Source of the DNA: JBOGNO01 sp050747245
GTDB taxonomy: Bacteria; Acidobacteriota; Terriglobia; Acidiferrales; UBA7541
Length of the DNA stretch: 64,000 nt
Reading direction: 5' to 3'
NCBI GenBank assembly: GCA_050747245.1
Contig: JBOGNO010000013.1
Coordinates: 1-64,000 of the forward strand
In this document: piece after piece, positions 9,265-17,742 of the stretch
Numbering within the stretch: position 1 is the stretch's first letter
Layout: the number at the start of each line of letters is the position of its first letter
Position numbers and translations under genes: made by a program
Notes under the pieces: generated by a model
Told to the model about the DNA's origin: nothing
The model's database searches: none
Seen by the model: only the letters and a program-made list of their open reading frames with translations

Positions 9265-9495
9265 ATGACGTACATGACAGTCACCTACCAGCTTGAAAAG
9301 CCGCTGAAGATCGAGCAGATTCGGAGGCTATCGAAATTCGCAAACACTTACGGGCTGCAACGATTCCACTTCGATGAGACGAAAAACCTGCTGCAATTCG
9401 ATTATGACGCTTCGCGGCTGAGGGAAACAGTTGTGGAGCACGTGTTGAGAATGGCGGACATTCCGATTGCCAAGCAAGTGATAGCGGCGAGCTAG
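9265..9495 (+). CDS. Small ferredoxin-fold-like protein of the copper operon
   Basis: The roughly 76-residue product has a strand-helix-strand-strand-helix-strand pattern like heavy-metal-associated domains: a MTVTYQL strand, IEQIRRLSKFANTYG helix, LQRF strand, LLQFDYD strand, LRETVVEHVLRMADI helix, then a short strand. It has no CxxC and in fact no cysteine, so it cannot bind copper the usual way. It starts about 30 bases after the ATPase. ATGs at 9256, 9265 and 9274 are all possible starts; the first overlaps a TATAAT. A role in sensing or partnering the ATPase is inference from position only. Confidence 0.6.
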   Translation: MTYMTVTYQLEKPLKIEQIRRLSKFANTYGLQRFHFDETKNLLQFDYDASRLRETVVEHVLRMADIPIAKQVIAAS

Positions 9496-10013
9496 ATCTA
9501 AAGCGCGGCGGCAATAAGTTCAGGGGGAAAAAGGATGGGGCCCCCGCTTGGGATCGGGGGCCCCGAAGGCCACGCTCAGATGACTCGGTTTCGGCGAAGC
9601 CGAGTCAGGGGTCATCCATCCAGCTTCCCTCTCAGAGGCAGGTGGGAACGGTTCTCAGACGCAAAGGAGCGAGCCCCTTCCTTCTCGCGCAATCACGGCT
9701 GCAACCGTACAGAGCGGGCCCATATAGCGCTCAGAGCAATCGAGTTGCCGAATTTTTGGATTTGATGGGCTGCGTTTCGCGCTGAGGAAACAGGAGTTAA
9801 TGCCTGAATTCATCCATGTTTGGGATTGCGCCGTGCCGGTTTGGGAAGCGCATCCCGCTTTGAATCTCGCGGACGCTGTTACGCTCAGCCTCGCAATTCG
9901 CTTCTAAGCGATAATGAACACATCGGGTGAGTGATGGAGAGCAGGATGCGGAAAACACGGCGCTTGAAGCGCGTGGAGATTCGCCCGATAATAGTGCGAG
10001 AGACTTCACCGGA
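9496..10013 (+). other. Structured non-coding stretch with two strong hairpins
   Basis: I see no convincing gene in this ~500-base gap. Two strong hairpins follow the copper operon. GGGGCCCCCG (9537-9546) pairs with CGGGGGCCCC (9555-9564). TGACTCGGTTTC (9581-9592) pairs with GAAGCCGAGTCA (9596-9607), allowing one G-U pair. A smaller CCTCT/AGAGG hairpin follows near 9632-9643. The first could end the copper transcript, but neither has a U-run. Together they could be a structured RNA or leader for the TlpA-like gene. They match no riboswitch class I recognise. Confidence 0.4.
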
Positions 10014-10877
10014 ATGAGTCGCAAACAGATCGGAATCGTCTTGGTTGCCCTGGCCACCGCCGGGCTCATTGGACTGGGCATGGCGGGGACGCGCGGCGCA
10101 GGTCACATACCGGCGGTGAAGGCTCTGATGCCAGCCCGAGCCGGAAGCTCGCAACAGCCGCAGACCGTTCGGTTCGTAAAAGACCCGTCGCCTGCCCCGG
10201 CATTTCTTGCGAGCGACCTCAACGGCAACCCGATATCCACGGTGCAGTGGCGTGGCAAAGTGACGCTGCTGGATTTCTGGGCAACGTGGTGCGGGCCATG
10301 CAGGGAGGAAATTCCTGAGCTGAACGATTTGCAGAAAGAGTTTGGAGACAAGCTGCAAATCCTCGGAGCCTCTGTGGATGAGGCTCCGCCGGAGGCGGTG
10401 AAGACGTTCGACGAGCGCACGGGAATAATCTACCCGGTCTTCATGGCCAATTCGCAACTGCAGGCGGAATACGGCGGAGTGGCGGCGTTGCCTACGATAT
10501 TCATAGCCGATACGGAAGGGCGCATCGTGGCGAAAAACGTGGGACTGCGACCGGCGTCGGAATATGAACTCGAAATCAAGGCGTTGCTGGGCAGCACGAA
10601 AGGCGTCCAAATTGAAACTTTCGAGGATACCGGGCAGGTATTTCTGAAAAATGCCAAGAACGCGACGGAACTGCCCGGGATCGACCTCTCGAAACTGACG
10701 GCATCGCAGAAGCGCGTGGCGCTCAAGAAACTGAATTCCGAAAATTGCACCTGCGGATGCAACCTGACACTCGCGGAATGCCGGATGATTGACACTTCGT
10801 GTCCCACAAGCGGCGGGTTGGCCGAAGAGATTGTGAAGCAGGTGGCACGGGCTCCGCACGGCTCAACATCCAACTAA
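10014..10877 (+). CDS. TlpA/ResA-like membrane-anchored thioredoxin with Cys-rich C-terminal domain
   Basis: The 287-residue protein starts with a signal anchor (residues 6-26). It continues with a TlpA/ResA-type thioredoxin domain (about 55-205) carrying the redox motif WCGPC at 92-96 and a cis-Pro at ALPT. A C-terminal segment follows with CTCGC, AEC and TSC cysteines spaced over about 22 residues. It should act on disulfides outside the cytoplasmic membrane. The Cys-rich tail is not part of a standard TlpA and may be a second redox or metal site. A GTG start at 9927 would add 29 residues before the membrane helix; I prefer the ATG at 10014. Confidence 0.82.
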   Translation: MSRKQIGIVLVALATAGLIGLGMAGTRGAGHIPAVKALMPARAGSSQQPQTVRFVKDPSPAPAFLASDLNGNPISTVQWRGKVTLLDFWATWCGPCREEIPELNDLQKEFGDKLQILGASVDEAPPEAVKTFDERTGIIYPVFMANSQLQAEYGGVAALPTIFIADTEGRIVAKNVGLRPASEYELEIKALLGSTKGVQIETFEDTGQVFLKNAKNATELPGIDLSKLTASQKRVALKKLNSENCTCGCNLTLAECRMIDTSCPTSGGLAEEIVKQVARAPHGSTSN

Positions 10878-11016
10878 TCCCTCTGAATCTACTCCACGCC
10901 CGTGGAGACTTTTTCGGCGGAAGCAATTTGCAATGTGGGTGGCGTGACGCTCCGTTGGAAGAAAAGCAGCAGCTTTAGACCCGTACCGACTGGCATTTGA
11001 ACCTGCCGAAGTCCCA

Positions 11017-11202
11017 TTGCGCCGGCACAGGGGCCAGTTGACGCTACACGGGCCGCGCCATACAGTTTCCGTGGACGTAAAAGGGAAAACAGGGCAATAT
11101 AGGGCCGCCGCTGCGGTTCGGCAACTCGCATTTGGGATTTCCCCGGTAGGCGCTGCCGGAGGAACCGTGAAGTTAAAGGATGAGGTAAAGGTGGATTTTT
11201 AG
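11017..11202 (+). pseudogene. C-terminal remnant of a YceI-like protein
   Basis: The frame reads like the last 60 residues of YceI-family lipocalin-like proteins: a QLTLHGPRHTVSVDV strand pair, then a VRQLAFGISPV segment and the closing GGTVKLKDEVKVDF. Upstream in the same frame only about 22 further residues are open before a stop near 10945, and the N-terminal 100 or more residues of the family are not visible in any frame. It is probably a gene fragment. The rest of the 10878-11317 gap shows nothing else I can support. Confidence 0.45.
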
Positions 11203-11317
11203 TTCGGACTGGCTCGACAAACCCACCACTGCCCTCCCCACCTGAAAGCGCCAAGACTCGGCGAAGCAGAAAAGATTGAAGGGCACCAGACGCACCTCCG
11301 AAGGAGCGTTCTAAGCG

Positions 11318-12415
11318 ATGCTGAATCGTGTCAGTGAAGCCGTTGCTGCACCGCGTGCGGGCAAGGCCGTCCGAATCGCATCGACGGCCACGGCGGTGCC
11401 GCCGTACACGCTGGAACGCGAAGACGTAAAGAAATACGTCGGCAAGGTTTTTTCGATCGAGCCTGACCGTCTGAATGCCCTGATGACGGTGATCGACAAC
11501 GCGCAGGTCAACCGCCGCTATTGCATTTTCCCCGTGGATTACATCATCGAGCCGAGGCCGCTCGCGCAAATCACCCGCGAATACCAGGAGCACGCGATCA
11601 TCCTGGGAAAAAAGGTGGCCGCCGCGGCGCTCGAAAGAGCAGGTATGCAAGCCACGGATATCGACATGATCGTGACCGTTTCCTGCACGGGAGTGATTAT
11701 TCCTTCGCTCGACGCGCACCTGATCAATGAACTGGGATTCCGGACAGACGTGCGGCGCCTACCCATCAACGAGCTGGGCTGCGCTGCGGGAGCAGCGGCG
11801 CTTACGCGGGCGCTGGAATTCATTCGCGCCTATCCTGGCGCCAGCGTCCTGGTCGTTTCGGTGGAGCTTCCGACACTGACATTCCAGCGCGGGGATCTTT
11901 CACAGGCGAACCTGATTTCGTGCGTGCTTTTCGGCGACGGAGCAGCGGCGGCGGTGATCACCGGCCGTCCGAACTCCGGGCCAAGTATCCTGGATTCGAG
12001 CAGCTACTTCTTTCCGCAATCCATCGATGCCATGGGATTCGAGCTGAAGGACACTGGGTTCCACATCGTACTTTCGCGCGACGTGCCGCAAATGATTCGC
12101 GACAAAATCGGCGGGCTGGTGAAGGATTTTCTGGCGCGACATAGCCTCGAGATCAAACAGATTCCCGCGTACGTGTTGCATCCGGGCGGACAGAAGTTGC
12201 TCAGCTACATCGAGGAAGAGCTGGGGCTGTGCCGCTGCACAACGCAGTTCTCGTGGGATGTGCTGCATCAGTACGGCAACCTATCGAGCGCGACGGTGCT
12301 CTTCGTGCTACAGGAGTGGCTGGAAAGCAAGAAACTGAAGGCGGGTGAGCACGCGCTGCTGGCGGCATTCGGGCCGGGGTTCTGCGCGGAGATGCTGCTG
12401 TTGCAATGGAACTGA
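11318..12415 (+). CDS. Type III polyketide synthase (chalcone/alkylpyrone synthase-like)
   Basis: The 365-residue ketosynthase has the complete type III PKS triad: Cys155 in ELGCAAGAA, His288 in YVLHPGG and Asn321 in QYGNLSSATV. Bacterial members of this size usually extend a fatty acyl-CoA with malonyl-CoA to give alkylpyrones or alkylresorcinols; the starter unit cannot be read from sequence. The next gene, a membrane methyltransferase, overlaps its last 10 bases, so the two are translationally coupled. The pair resembles known bacterial PKS plus O-methyltransferase pairs such as BpsA-BpsB and SrsA-SrsB. A GGAG site lies upstream of the ATG. Confidence 0.88.
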   Translation: MLNRVSEAVAAPRAGKAVRIASTATAVPPYTLEREDVKKYVGKVFSIEPDRLNALMTVIDNAQVNRRYCIFPVDYIIEPRPLAQITREYQEHAIILGKKVAAAALERAGMQATDIDMIVTVSCTGVIIPSLDAHLINELGFRTDVRRLPINELGCAAGAAALTRALEFIRAYPGASVLVVSVELPTLTFQRGDLSQANLISCVLFGDGAAAAVITGRPNSGPSILDSSSYFFPQSIDAMGFELKDTGFHIVLSRDVPQMIRDKIGGLVKDFLARHSLEIKQIPAYVLHPGGQKLLSYIEEELGLCRCTTQFSWDVLHQYGNLSSATVLFVLQEWLESKKLKAGEHALLAAFGPGFCAEMLLLQWN

Positions 12416-12978
12416 GCGTTTGGCTTTATCTGGCGCTGCTCGGAGCGGCAGCGCTGGGCCGCGTGGTGGAAATTTTTATTTCGCGGCGCAACCAGCGGCG
12501 GCTCATCGCGGCCGGCGCCCGACGCGTGCCTGAAGCAGTTTTTCCCTGGATGGTTCTGCTGCATGCCGGCGTGTTCGCGGGCGCGGGGCTGGAAGTGGTT
12601 TTTCTTCACCGGCCGTTCCTTCCCTTTCTCGGATTCTCCGCGCTCGCAGTATTCGCGTTCGCCAATGTGCTGCGCTGGTGGGTGATTCGGACCATGGCAG
12701 GACACTGGAACGTTCAAGTGATGGCCTCGACCAAGCTGGGAGTAGTTACCAGCGGACCCTTTCGCTGGGTGCGCCATCCGAATTACGTGGCCGTCGTGCT
12801 GGAATTGATGGCGCTGCCGCTGATTCATACCGCGTGGCTAACGGCGTTGGTGGCGACGGTTGCGAACGCGCTGGTGCTTTGGAAGCGATTGTCGGTTGAA
12901 GAATCCGTGTTGCTGGCGGACCCTGCGTATCGGGAAGCAATGGGCTCGAAGCCGCGATTTTTGCCCGGGCTTTTTTAG
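12406..12978 (+). CDS. ICMT-family membrane methyltransferase (polyketide O-methyltransferase)
   Basis: The 190-residue protein has four or five hydrophobic helices and the conserved ICMT core: TSGPFRWVRHPNY near residue 121 and a terminal EE..L..DPAYREAM segment. ICMT-like enzymes use SAM to methylate lipid-like substrates in the membrane. The overlap with the type III PKS gene strongly suggests it methylates that enzyme's product, as BpsB does for alkylpyrones. The exact substrate is inferred. Confidence 0.85.
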   Translation: MELSVWLYLALLGAAALGRVVEIFISRRNQRRLIAAGARRVPEAVFPWMVLLHAGVFAGAGLEVVFLHRPFLPFLGFSALAVFAFANVLRWWVIRTMAGHWNVQVMASTKLGVVTSGPFRWVRHPNYVAVVLELMALPLIHTAWLTALVATVANALVLWKRLSVEESVLLADPAYREAMGSKPRFLPGLF

Positions 12979-13107
12979 AGCGGGAAATAATCTGGGCTGC
13001 GGCGAAGCGACGTACGCCCCCTCCGCTAAGGATGTAATTTCCACGCGGGCGGAGTATGATTACGCCCGCCACAATCCCCGGTGCGCGAGGGAGGTTTGGC
13101 CAATCCC

Positions 13108-14241
13108 ATGGCTCACCGCTTCACCATCGGCGTCGAAGAAGAGTTCCAAATTGTGGATCCGGAGACAGGGGAACTACGCTCGCACGTGAGCGAATTAATT
13201 GCCGCCACGTCGCCCGCGCTCGCCGAGCAGATCAAACCTGAGCTGCACCAATCCATCGTGGAATCCGGGACGAGAATTTGCGCGGATGCGAGCGAGCTTT
13301 ATGGCGAAGTTGTGCGCACGCGAAGCGAGCTGGTGCACGCGGCAGAGAGCGTGGGCCTTTGCGTGGTGGCAGCGGGAACGCATCCCTTTTCAAGTTGGAT
13401 TGACCAGGTCATTTCGCCGGGAGAGCGCTACAAAAATATTGTCGAGGAGCTGCAACAACTGGCGCGCTCTCTGCTGATTTTCGGGATGCACGTGCACGTC
13501 GCAGTGCCCGGCAACACCGCGGCCATCGACTTGATGAACATGGCGCGCTATTTTCTGCCGCACCTGCTGGCACTATCCACCAGCTCACCCTTCTGGATGG
13601 GCCGGGATACGGGATTGAAGTCTTATCGCACGACAATTTTCCGGCGATTTCCGCGCACGGGCGTGCCGGACCTTTTCGGCTCGTGGAGCGAATACGACGA
13701 ATACGTGAAGCTGCTGGTGGAACTGAACTGCATTGATAACGCCAAGAAAATCTGGTGGGACGTCCGGCCGCATCCGACGTTCGGCACGTTGGAATTCCGC
13801 ATGTGCGACACGCCGACAAAGCTCGAAGAAACCGTGGCCATCGCGAGCCTGATTCAGGCGATCGTCGTCAAGCTGCACAAGCTTTATACGCAGAACATGG
13901 GGTTCCGGCTGTATCCAAGGGCGCTCATCGAGGAAAACAAGTGGCGCGCGGCGCGCTGGGGCCTCGATGGCAAGCTGATTGATTTCGGCACGCGCAAGGA
14001 AGTACCCATGCGCGAGCTGGCGCTCGAACTGCTGGAATTCGTGGAGGACGTCGTGGACGAGCTGGGCAGCCGGTTCGCGGTCAATTACGTGCGGACGATT
14101 TTAGAAGAAGGCACGAGCGCGGACCGGCAGTTGCGAGTTTATCGCGAAACGGGCGACACCAAAGCCGTGGTGCGGCACCTGGCGGCGGAAACGCGCGCGG
14201 GGCTCGAAAAAAAAACTAGCGTGGCGGGCCAAGGAAGTTGA
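13108..14241 (+). CDS. Carboxylate-amine ligase, GCS2 family (YbdK-like)
   Basis: The 377-residue protein is a glutamate-cysteine ligase type 2 family member: FTIGVEEEFQIVD at the start, FGMHVHVAV near residue 125, and HPTFGTLEFRMCD near 220 hold the usual metal and nucleotide ligands. These enzymes join a carboxylate to an amine using ATP. YbdK has only weak gamma-glutamylcysteine activity, so the true substrates here are unknown. I chose the ATG at 13108; a GAGGGAGG lies upstream at a rather long spacing. It opens a tight run of four genes and is followed after one base by the first possible start of the ATP-grasp gene. Confidence 0.87.
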   Translation: MAHRFTIGVEEEFQIVDPETGELRSHVSELIAATSPALAEQIKPELHQSIVESGTRICADASELYGEVVRTRSELVHAAESVGLCVVAAGTHPFSSWIDQVISPGERYKNIVEELQQLARSLLIFGMHVHVAVPGNTAAIDLMNMARYFLPHLLALSTSSPFWMGRDTGLKSYRTTIFRRFPRTGVPDLFGSWSEYDEYVKLLVELNCIDNAKKIWWDVRPHPTFGTLEFRMCDTPTKLEETVAIASLIQAIVVKLHKLYTQNMGFRLYPRALIEENKWRAARWGLDGKLIDFGTRKEVPMRELALELLEFVEDVVDELGSRFAVNYVRTILEEGTSADRQLRVYRETGDTKAVVRHLAAETRAGLEKKTSVAGQGS

Positions 14242-14266
14242 GATGTCTCGCGGGGAGGAACATGCC

Positions 14267-15268
14267 ATGAAAGTCGGCTTGATCTGTGGGAGAGAAGTCA
14301 GCTTTCCACCGGCGTTTTTGGAGCGAGTGAACGAACTGGGAAAAGATTACGCCATCACCGCGGATTTCGTGCGCCTGGGCGGAACGGCGATGGGAGAATC
14401 TCCACAATACCGCGTCATCGTGGACCGGCTATCGCACGAAGTGGATTACTACCGCGGGTACTTGAAACATGCCGCGCTCGCCGGGACGTACGTCATCAAC
14501 AATCCATTCTGGTGGACGGCGGACGATAAATTTTTCAATTACGCCGTGGCGGAAAAACTGGGCGTGGCCATCCCGCGGACAGTGCTGCTGCCGCAGAAGT
14601 CCTATCCCGCGAACGTGGACATCACTTCGGAATCGCTGCGCAATCTGACGTATCCGCTGGATTGGGACGCACTTTTAGACCGCGTGGGACGGCCGGCAAT
14701 TTTGAAGCCGTTCAATGGCGGCGGCTGGAAACACGTGTACAAGGTTCGCAACCGCGAGGAACTCATCGCCGCGTACGACAATACCGGACCTTGTTGCATG
14801 CTGCTGCAGCAATTCATCGATTTCCAGCAGTACGTGCGCTGCTTCACGTTCGGGAAAAGCGACATCCTGCCGGTGGCCTATGACCCGCATGAGCGTAAAT
14901 ACCTGGTCGTTCACGACTATCTATCAGCGGAACTGGGTGAGCGCGTGGTCCGCGACGCGCAGACCATCAACATGGCGCTGGGATACGAGATGAACACCAT
15001 CGAATTCGCCGTGGCAGACGGAATTCCGTATGCAATCGATTTTCTGAATCCAGCGCCGGATTTTGAGCGCGACCGCATCACGCCGTTTTACTTCTCACAC
15101 GTGGTCGAGCAAATGTCGCGGCTGGCGATTGACCGCGCGCTCCACGGACGGCCGGAAACTTCCTGGCCGCGGTGGGAAGAAATGCTCGGACTGGGGACGG
15201 CGTCGGGGTTTCTGGGGGCGCCGGAAAAACCCAAGGCCGCAAAATCAGCCAAATCTGCGCGAACGTGA
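14267..15268 (+). CDS. RimK-like ATP-grasp ligase
   Basis: The 333-residue protein has an ATP-grasp layout: an N-terminal Rossmann-like region starting MKVGLICGRE, the ATP-binding loop ILKPFNGGGWKHVYKV (about 145-160), the LLQQFIDF strand, and the metal-binding end AIDFLNPAPDFERDR (about 265). ATP-grasp enzymes of this type form amide bonds through an acyl-phosphate. I chose the ATG at 14267, which has GGAGG 7 bases upstream; an ATG at 14243 would add eight residues. Its stop overlaps the next gene's GTG (GTGA). The Lys/Ala-rich tail is probably disordered. Confidence 0.82.
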   Translation: MKVGLICGREVSFPPAFLERVNELGKDYAITADFVRLGGTAMGESPQYRVIVDRLSHEVDYYRGYLKHAALAGTYVINNPFWWTADDKFFNYAVAEKLGVAIPRTVLLPQKSYPANVDITSESLRNLTYPLDWDALLDRVGRPAILKPFNGGGWKHVYKVRNREELIAAYDNTGPCCMLLQQFIDFQQYVRCFTFGKSDILPVAYDPHERKYLVVHDYLSAELGERVVRDAQTINMALGYEMNTIEFAVADGIPYAIDFLNPAPDFERDRITPFYFSHVVEQMSRLAIDRALHGRPETSWPRWEEMLGLGTASGFLGAPEKPKAAKSAKSART

Positions 15269-16650
15269 GCGCTCCCTCTCCATCTCCTGCGGCGAGTCCC
15301 GGATCGCCCGCCGAATTCTGGCACTCTCTGCTTCGGTCCGACGTGGAATTGGCTCCTGCATTTTTCGAGCAGTTGCTCGTGCAGATGCGCGCCGCCAAGG
15401 TGACGTTCGGCGAGCGCCCGCTCTGCCCGTTTCTTCGCCCGTTTTTTCTGACGGAAGCTGAAGAGGAAAGAATCCGCCGCGTCGCGGAAACCATCGCGGC
15501 GATCGGCGAGCGCATCGTGGAGGCCGCGCTCGCATCCCCTGCCCTGCTCGCGGAATTGGGACTGAGCGAAGAAGAAATTCACCTGGCAAGAATTGAGCCC
15601 GGAAATAAGACGGCCAGCACGGCCTCGCGCCTCGATTCATTTTTGTTACCGGACTCCTTTCAGTTCGCAGAATACAACGCGGAATCGCCCGCTGGGCCGG
15701 GTTATGCCGAAGTTCTCGGCGGAATTTTTCGTGGGCTCGACGTGATGAAGCGGTTTGAACAGCGCTATCGCGTGCGCATGCACTCCTCCATTGAGCTGGT
15801 ACTTGCGGCGCTGCTTGCAAGCTACCGCGAATGGGGAGGAACCCCCGCTCCTCCGAGCATAGCCATCGTGGACTGGCGCGAAGTGCCCACCTGGAGCGAA
15901 TTCGAAATCCTGCGCGAGAATTTCGAGCGCCTGGGCACGCCCACGATTCTTTGTGATCCTCGCGACTTGGAATTCGACGGCCGTGCGCTTACCGGCACCG
16001 GTAGAAAAATCGATCTCGTGTACCGCCGCGTGTTAATCAACGACATCGTCGCGCGCCCCGCGGAATGCGAGGCGCTGGTCGAGGCATACGCGGCGCGCGC
16101 CGTTTGCGTGGCCAACACGTTTCGCTGCAAGATTCCGCACAAGAAAGCGTTTTTCGCCATTCTCACGGACGAACTCTACGCGGCTCTCTTCAGCGCCGCG
16201 GAACGCGTAATGATCGCCCGGCACGTCCCGTGGACGCGGCGCGTGGTTGACGCGCGCACCACGCGACACGGAAAGGCTATTGCGTTGCTCGAACACATTC
16301 GGGCGCACCGCGAAGAGTTGGTGCTCAAGCCCAACGACGAATACGGCGGCTCGGGCGTGACGCTCGGTTGGGAAACTTCCCCGGCGCAATGGGACGAGGC
16401 CATCGAGCGAGCGCTGCGCGAGCACGCAAGCGCCTGGATTGTGCAAGAGCGCATCGCCATTCGCCGCGAAGTTTTCCCGCGCTTCGATGGCGGCGAAATC
16501 CGGATGGGCGAAATGCTGGTGGATGCCGCGCCGTTTCTCTTTCGCGGAAAATTATCGGGCTACCTTACGCGGCTGAGCGCGACAGGCCTGGCCAACGTCA
16601 CTTCGGGCGGCGGGCAAACGCCCGCATTCATTGTTGCGCCTCGCGCCTGA
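15265..16650 (+). CDS. Second ATP-grasp-type ligase, probably circularly permuted
   Basis: This 461-residue protein starts at a GTG overlapping the previous stop. Residues 110-130 hold LPDSFQFAEYNAESPAGPGY, and the C-terminal third holds the nucleotide loop ELVLKPNDEYGGSGVTLGW (about 350) followed by WIVQERIAI and a GLANVTSGGG tail. Having ligand motifs before the ATP-binding loop, and the loop late in the chain, is typical of circularly permuted ATP-grasp proteins such as glutathionylspermidine-synthase relatives. The assignment is by motif order; it needs structure comparison. Substrate unknown; probably acts with the two ligases before it. Confidence 0.68.
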   Translation: MSAPSPSPAASPGSPAEFWHSLLRSDVELAPAFFEQLLVQMRAAKVTFGERPLCPFLRPFFLTEAEEERIRRVAETIAAIGERIVEAALASPALLAELGLSEEEIHLARIEPGNKTASTASRLDSFLLPDSFQFAEYNAESPAGPGYAEVLGGIFRGLDVMKRFEQRYRVRMHSSIELVLAALLASYREWGGTPAPPSIAIVDWREVPTWSEFEILRENFERLGTPTILCDPRDLEFDGRALTGTGRKIDLVYRRVLINDIVARPAECEALVEAYAARAVCVANTFRCKIPHKKAFFAILTDELYAALFSAAERVMIARHVPWTRRVVDARTTRHGKAIALLEHIRAHREELVLKPNDEYGGSGVTLGWETSPAQWDEAIERALREHASAWIVQERIAIRREVFPRFDGGEIRMGEMLVDAAPFLFRGKLSGYLTRLSATGLANVTSGGGQTPAFIVAPRA

Positions 16651-16674
16651 CGGAAACGCCACGCACATCGCCCG

Positions 16675-17736
16675 ATGACAATCTCCTCCCGCGCCGATAG
16701 ACTCATTCCCATGAATTTTGGAGCCGTAAACCCTGAACTCGCGGAGGGCGCGCGCAATGCCGTGGACGTTTGCCTGAACGTGCGCGCGGATGAAAGCGTC
16801 GCCCTGCTCGCGGACGCGCCGAGCGGTGAAGTGGCCGCAAGCCTGGCCGACGCGCTTTCACGGAGAAAGATTCGCTGGAGCGGCGTGCGCTTTGAGGATG
16901 TTGCGGAGCGCCCGTTGGCACACGCCCCAGCCGAAGTTCTCGCGGCCATCGAACGCGCCGACGTGGGCATCCTGTGCATGCAGCCGCTCGAAGGCGAACT
17001 GGCGGTGCGTCGCGAAATTGTTTCCGTGGTCGAGCGGAGGCGCATTCGCTACGCGCACATGGTAGGCGTCACGCCGCTCATCATGCAGCAGGGCATGCGC
17101 ACGGACTACCAGCGCGTGGACCGCCTGAGCAATCAATTGCTCGAGCGCATGCGCCGCGCGAAATTGCTGCGCGTACGCACCGGTGCCGGAACGGCTTTTA
17201 CCGCGAGCTTCGATCCCGCGCTGGATTGGGTGAAGACAAGCGGGCTCATCACGCCGCGCTACTGGTCGAATCTTCCCGCCGGAGAAGTCTTCACCACGCC
17301 TGCAAGCGTCGACGGCACGTTCGTCTGCGATGGCTCCGCGGGGGACTATTTCAACGCCAAGTACGGCAGCCTAGGAGAGACGCCCCTTTTGCTCGAAATT
17401 TCCGGCGCGCGGCTCAAGAGTGCGCAATGTGCACGCAAGGATCTCGAAAAGGATTTTTGGAATTACTGTCACACGGACGAAAACAGCGATCGCGTCGGCG
17501 AGCTCGCCTTCGGCACGAATCTTGGCCTTTCGGAGATGATCGGCATCCTGCTTCAGGACGAAAAACTTCCCGGCGTGCACATGGCGTTCGGCGATCCCTA
17601 CGGCAGCCAGACTCACGCGCCGTGGGGCTCGCGCACGCACGTGGACGTGCTGACTCGCAAGTGCGACGTGTGGATTGACGACGAACAGGTCATCGCGCAG
17701 GGGCGCTACATGCTCGACCGCTTCGCGTTGGCATAA
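16675..17736 (+). CDS. M29-like aminopeptidase
   Basis: The 353-residue protein matches the metal-dependent aminopeptidase T/S (M29) family. Likely metal ligands are in GELAFGTNLG (Glu, about 285), VHMAFGDPYG and THVDVLTRKCDVWID near the C terminus. It follows the ATP-grasp gene by 24 bases, with a weak ribosome site. An ATG at 16711 would drop 12 residues and is equally good. In this setting it may trim or release the product of the upstream ligases, or have moved into making rather than breaking a bond; both are inference. Its stop is 6 bases from that of the convergent esterase. Confidence 0.78.
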   Translation: MTISSRADRLIPMNFGAVNPELAEGARNAVDVCLNVRADESVALLADAPSGEVAASLADALSRRKIRWSGVRFEDVAERPLAHAPAEVLAAIERADVGILCMQPLEGELAVRREIVSVVERRRIRYAHMVGVTPLIMQQGMRTDYQRVDRLSNQLLERMRRAKLLRVRTGAGTAFTASFDPALDWVKTSGLITPRYWSNLPAGEVFTTPASVDGTFVCDGSAGDYFNAKYGSLGETPLLLEISGARLKSAQCARKDLEKDFWNYCHTDENSDRVGELAFGTNLGLSEMIGILLQDEKLPGVHMAFGDPYGSQTHAPWGSRTHVDVLTRKCDVWIDDEQVIAQGRYMLDRFALA

Positions 17737-17742
17737 ATCCGG

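Noticed and set aside
9927..10013. GTG start adding 29 residues to the TlpA-like protein
   Set aside because: It would place a charged, low-complexity segment before the signal anchor and has no ribosome site; not excluded.
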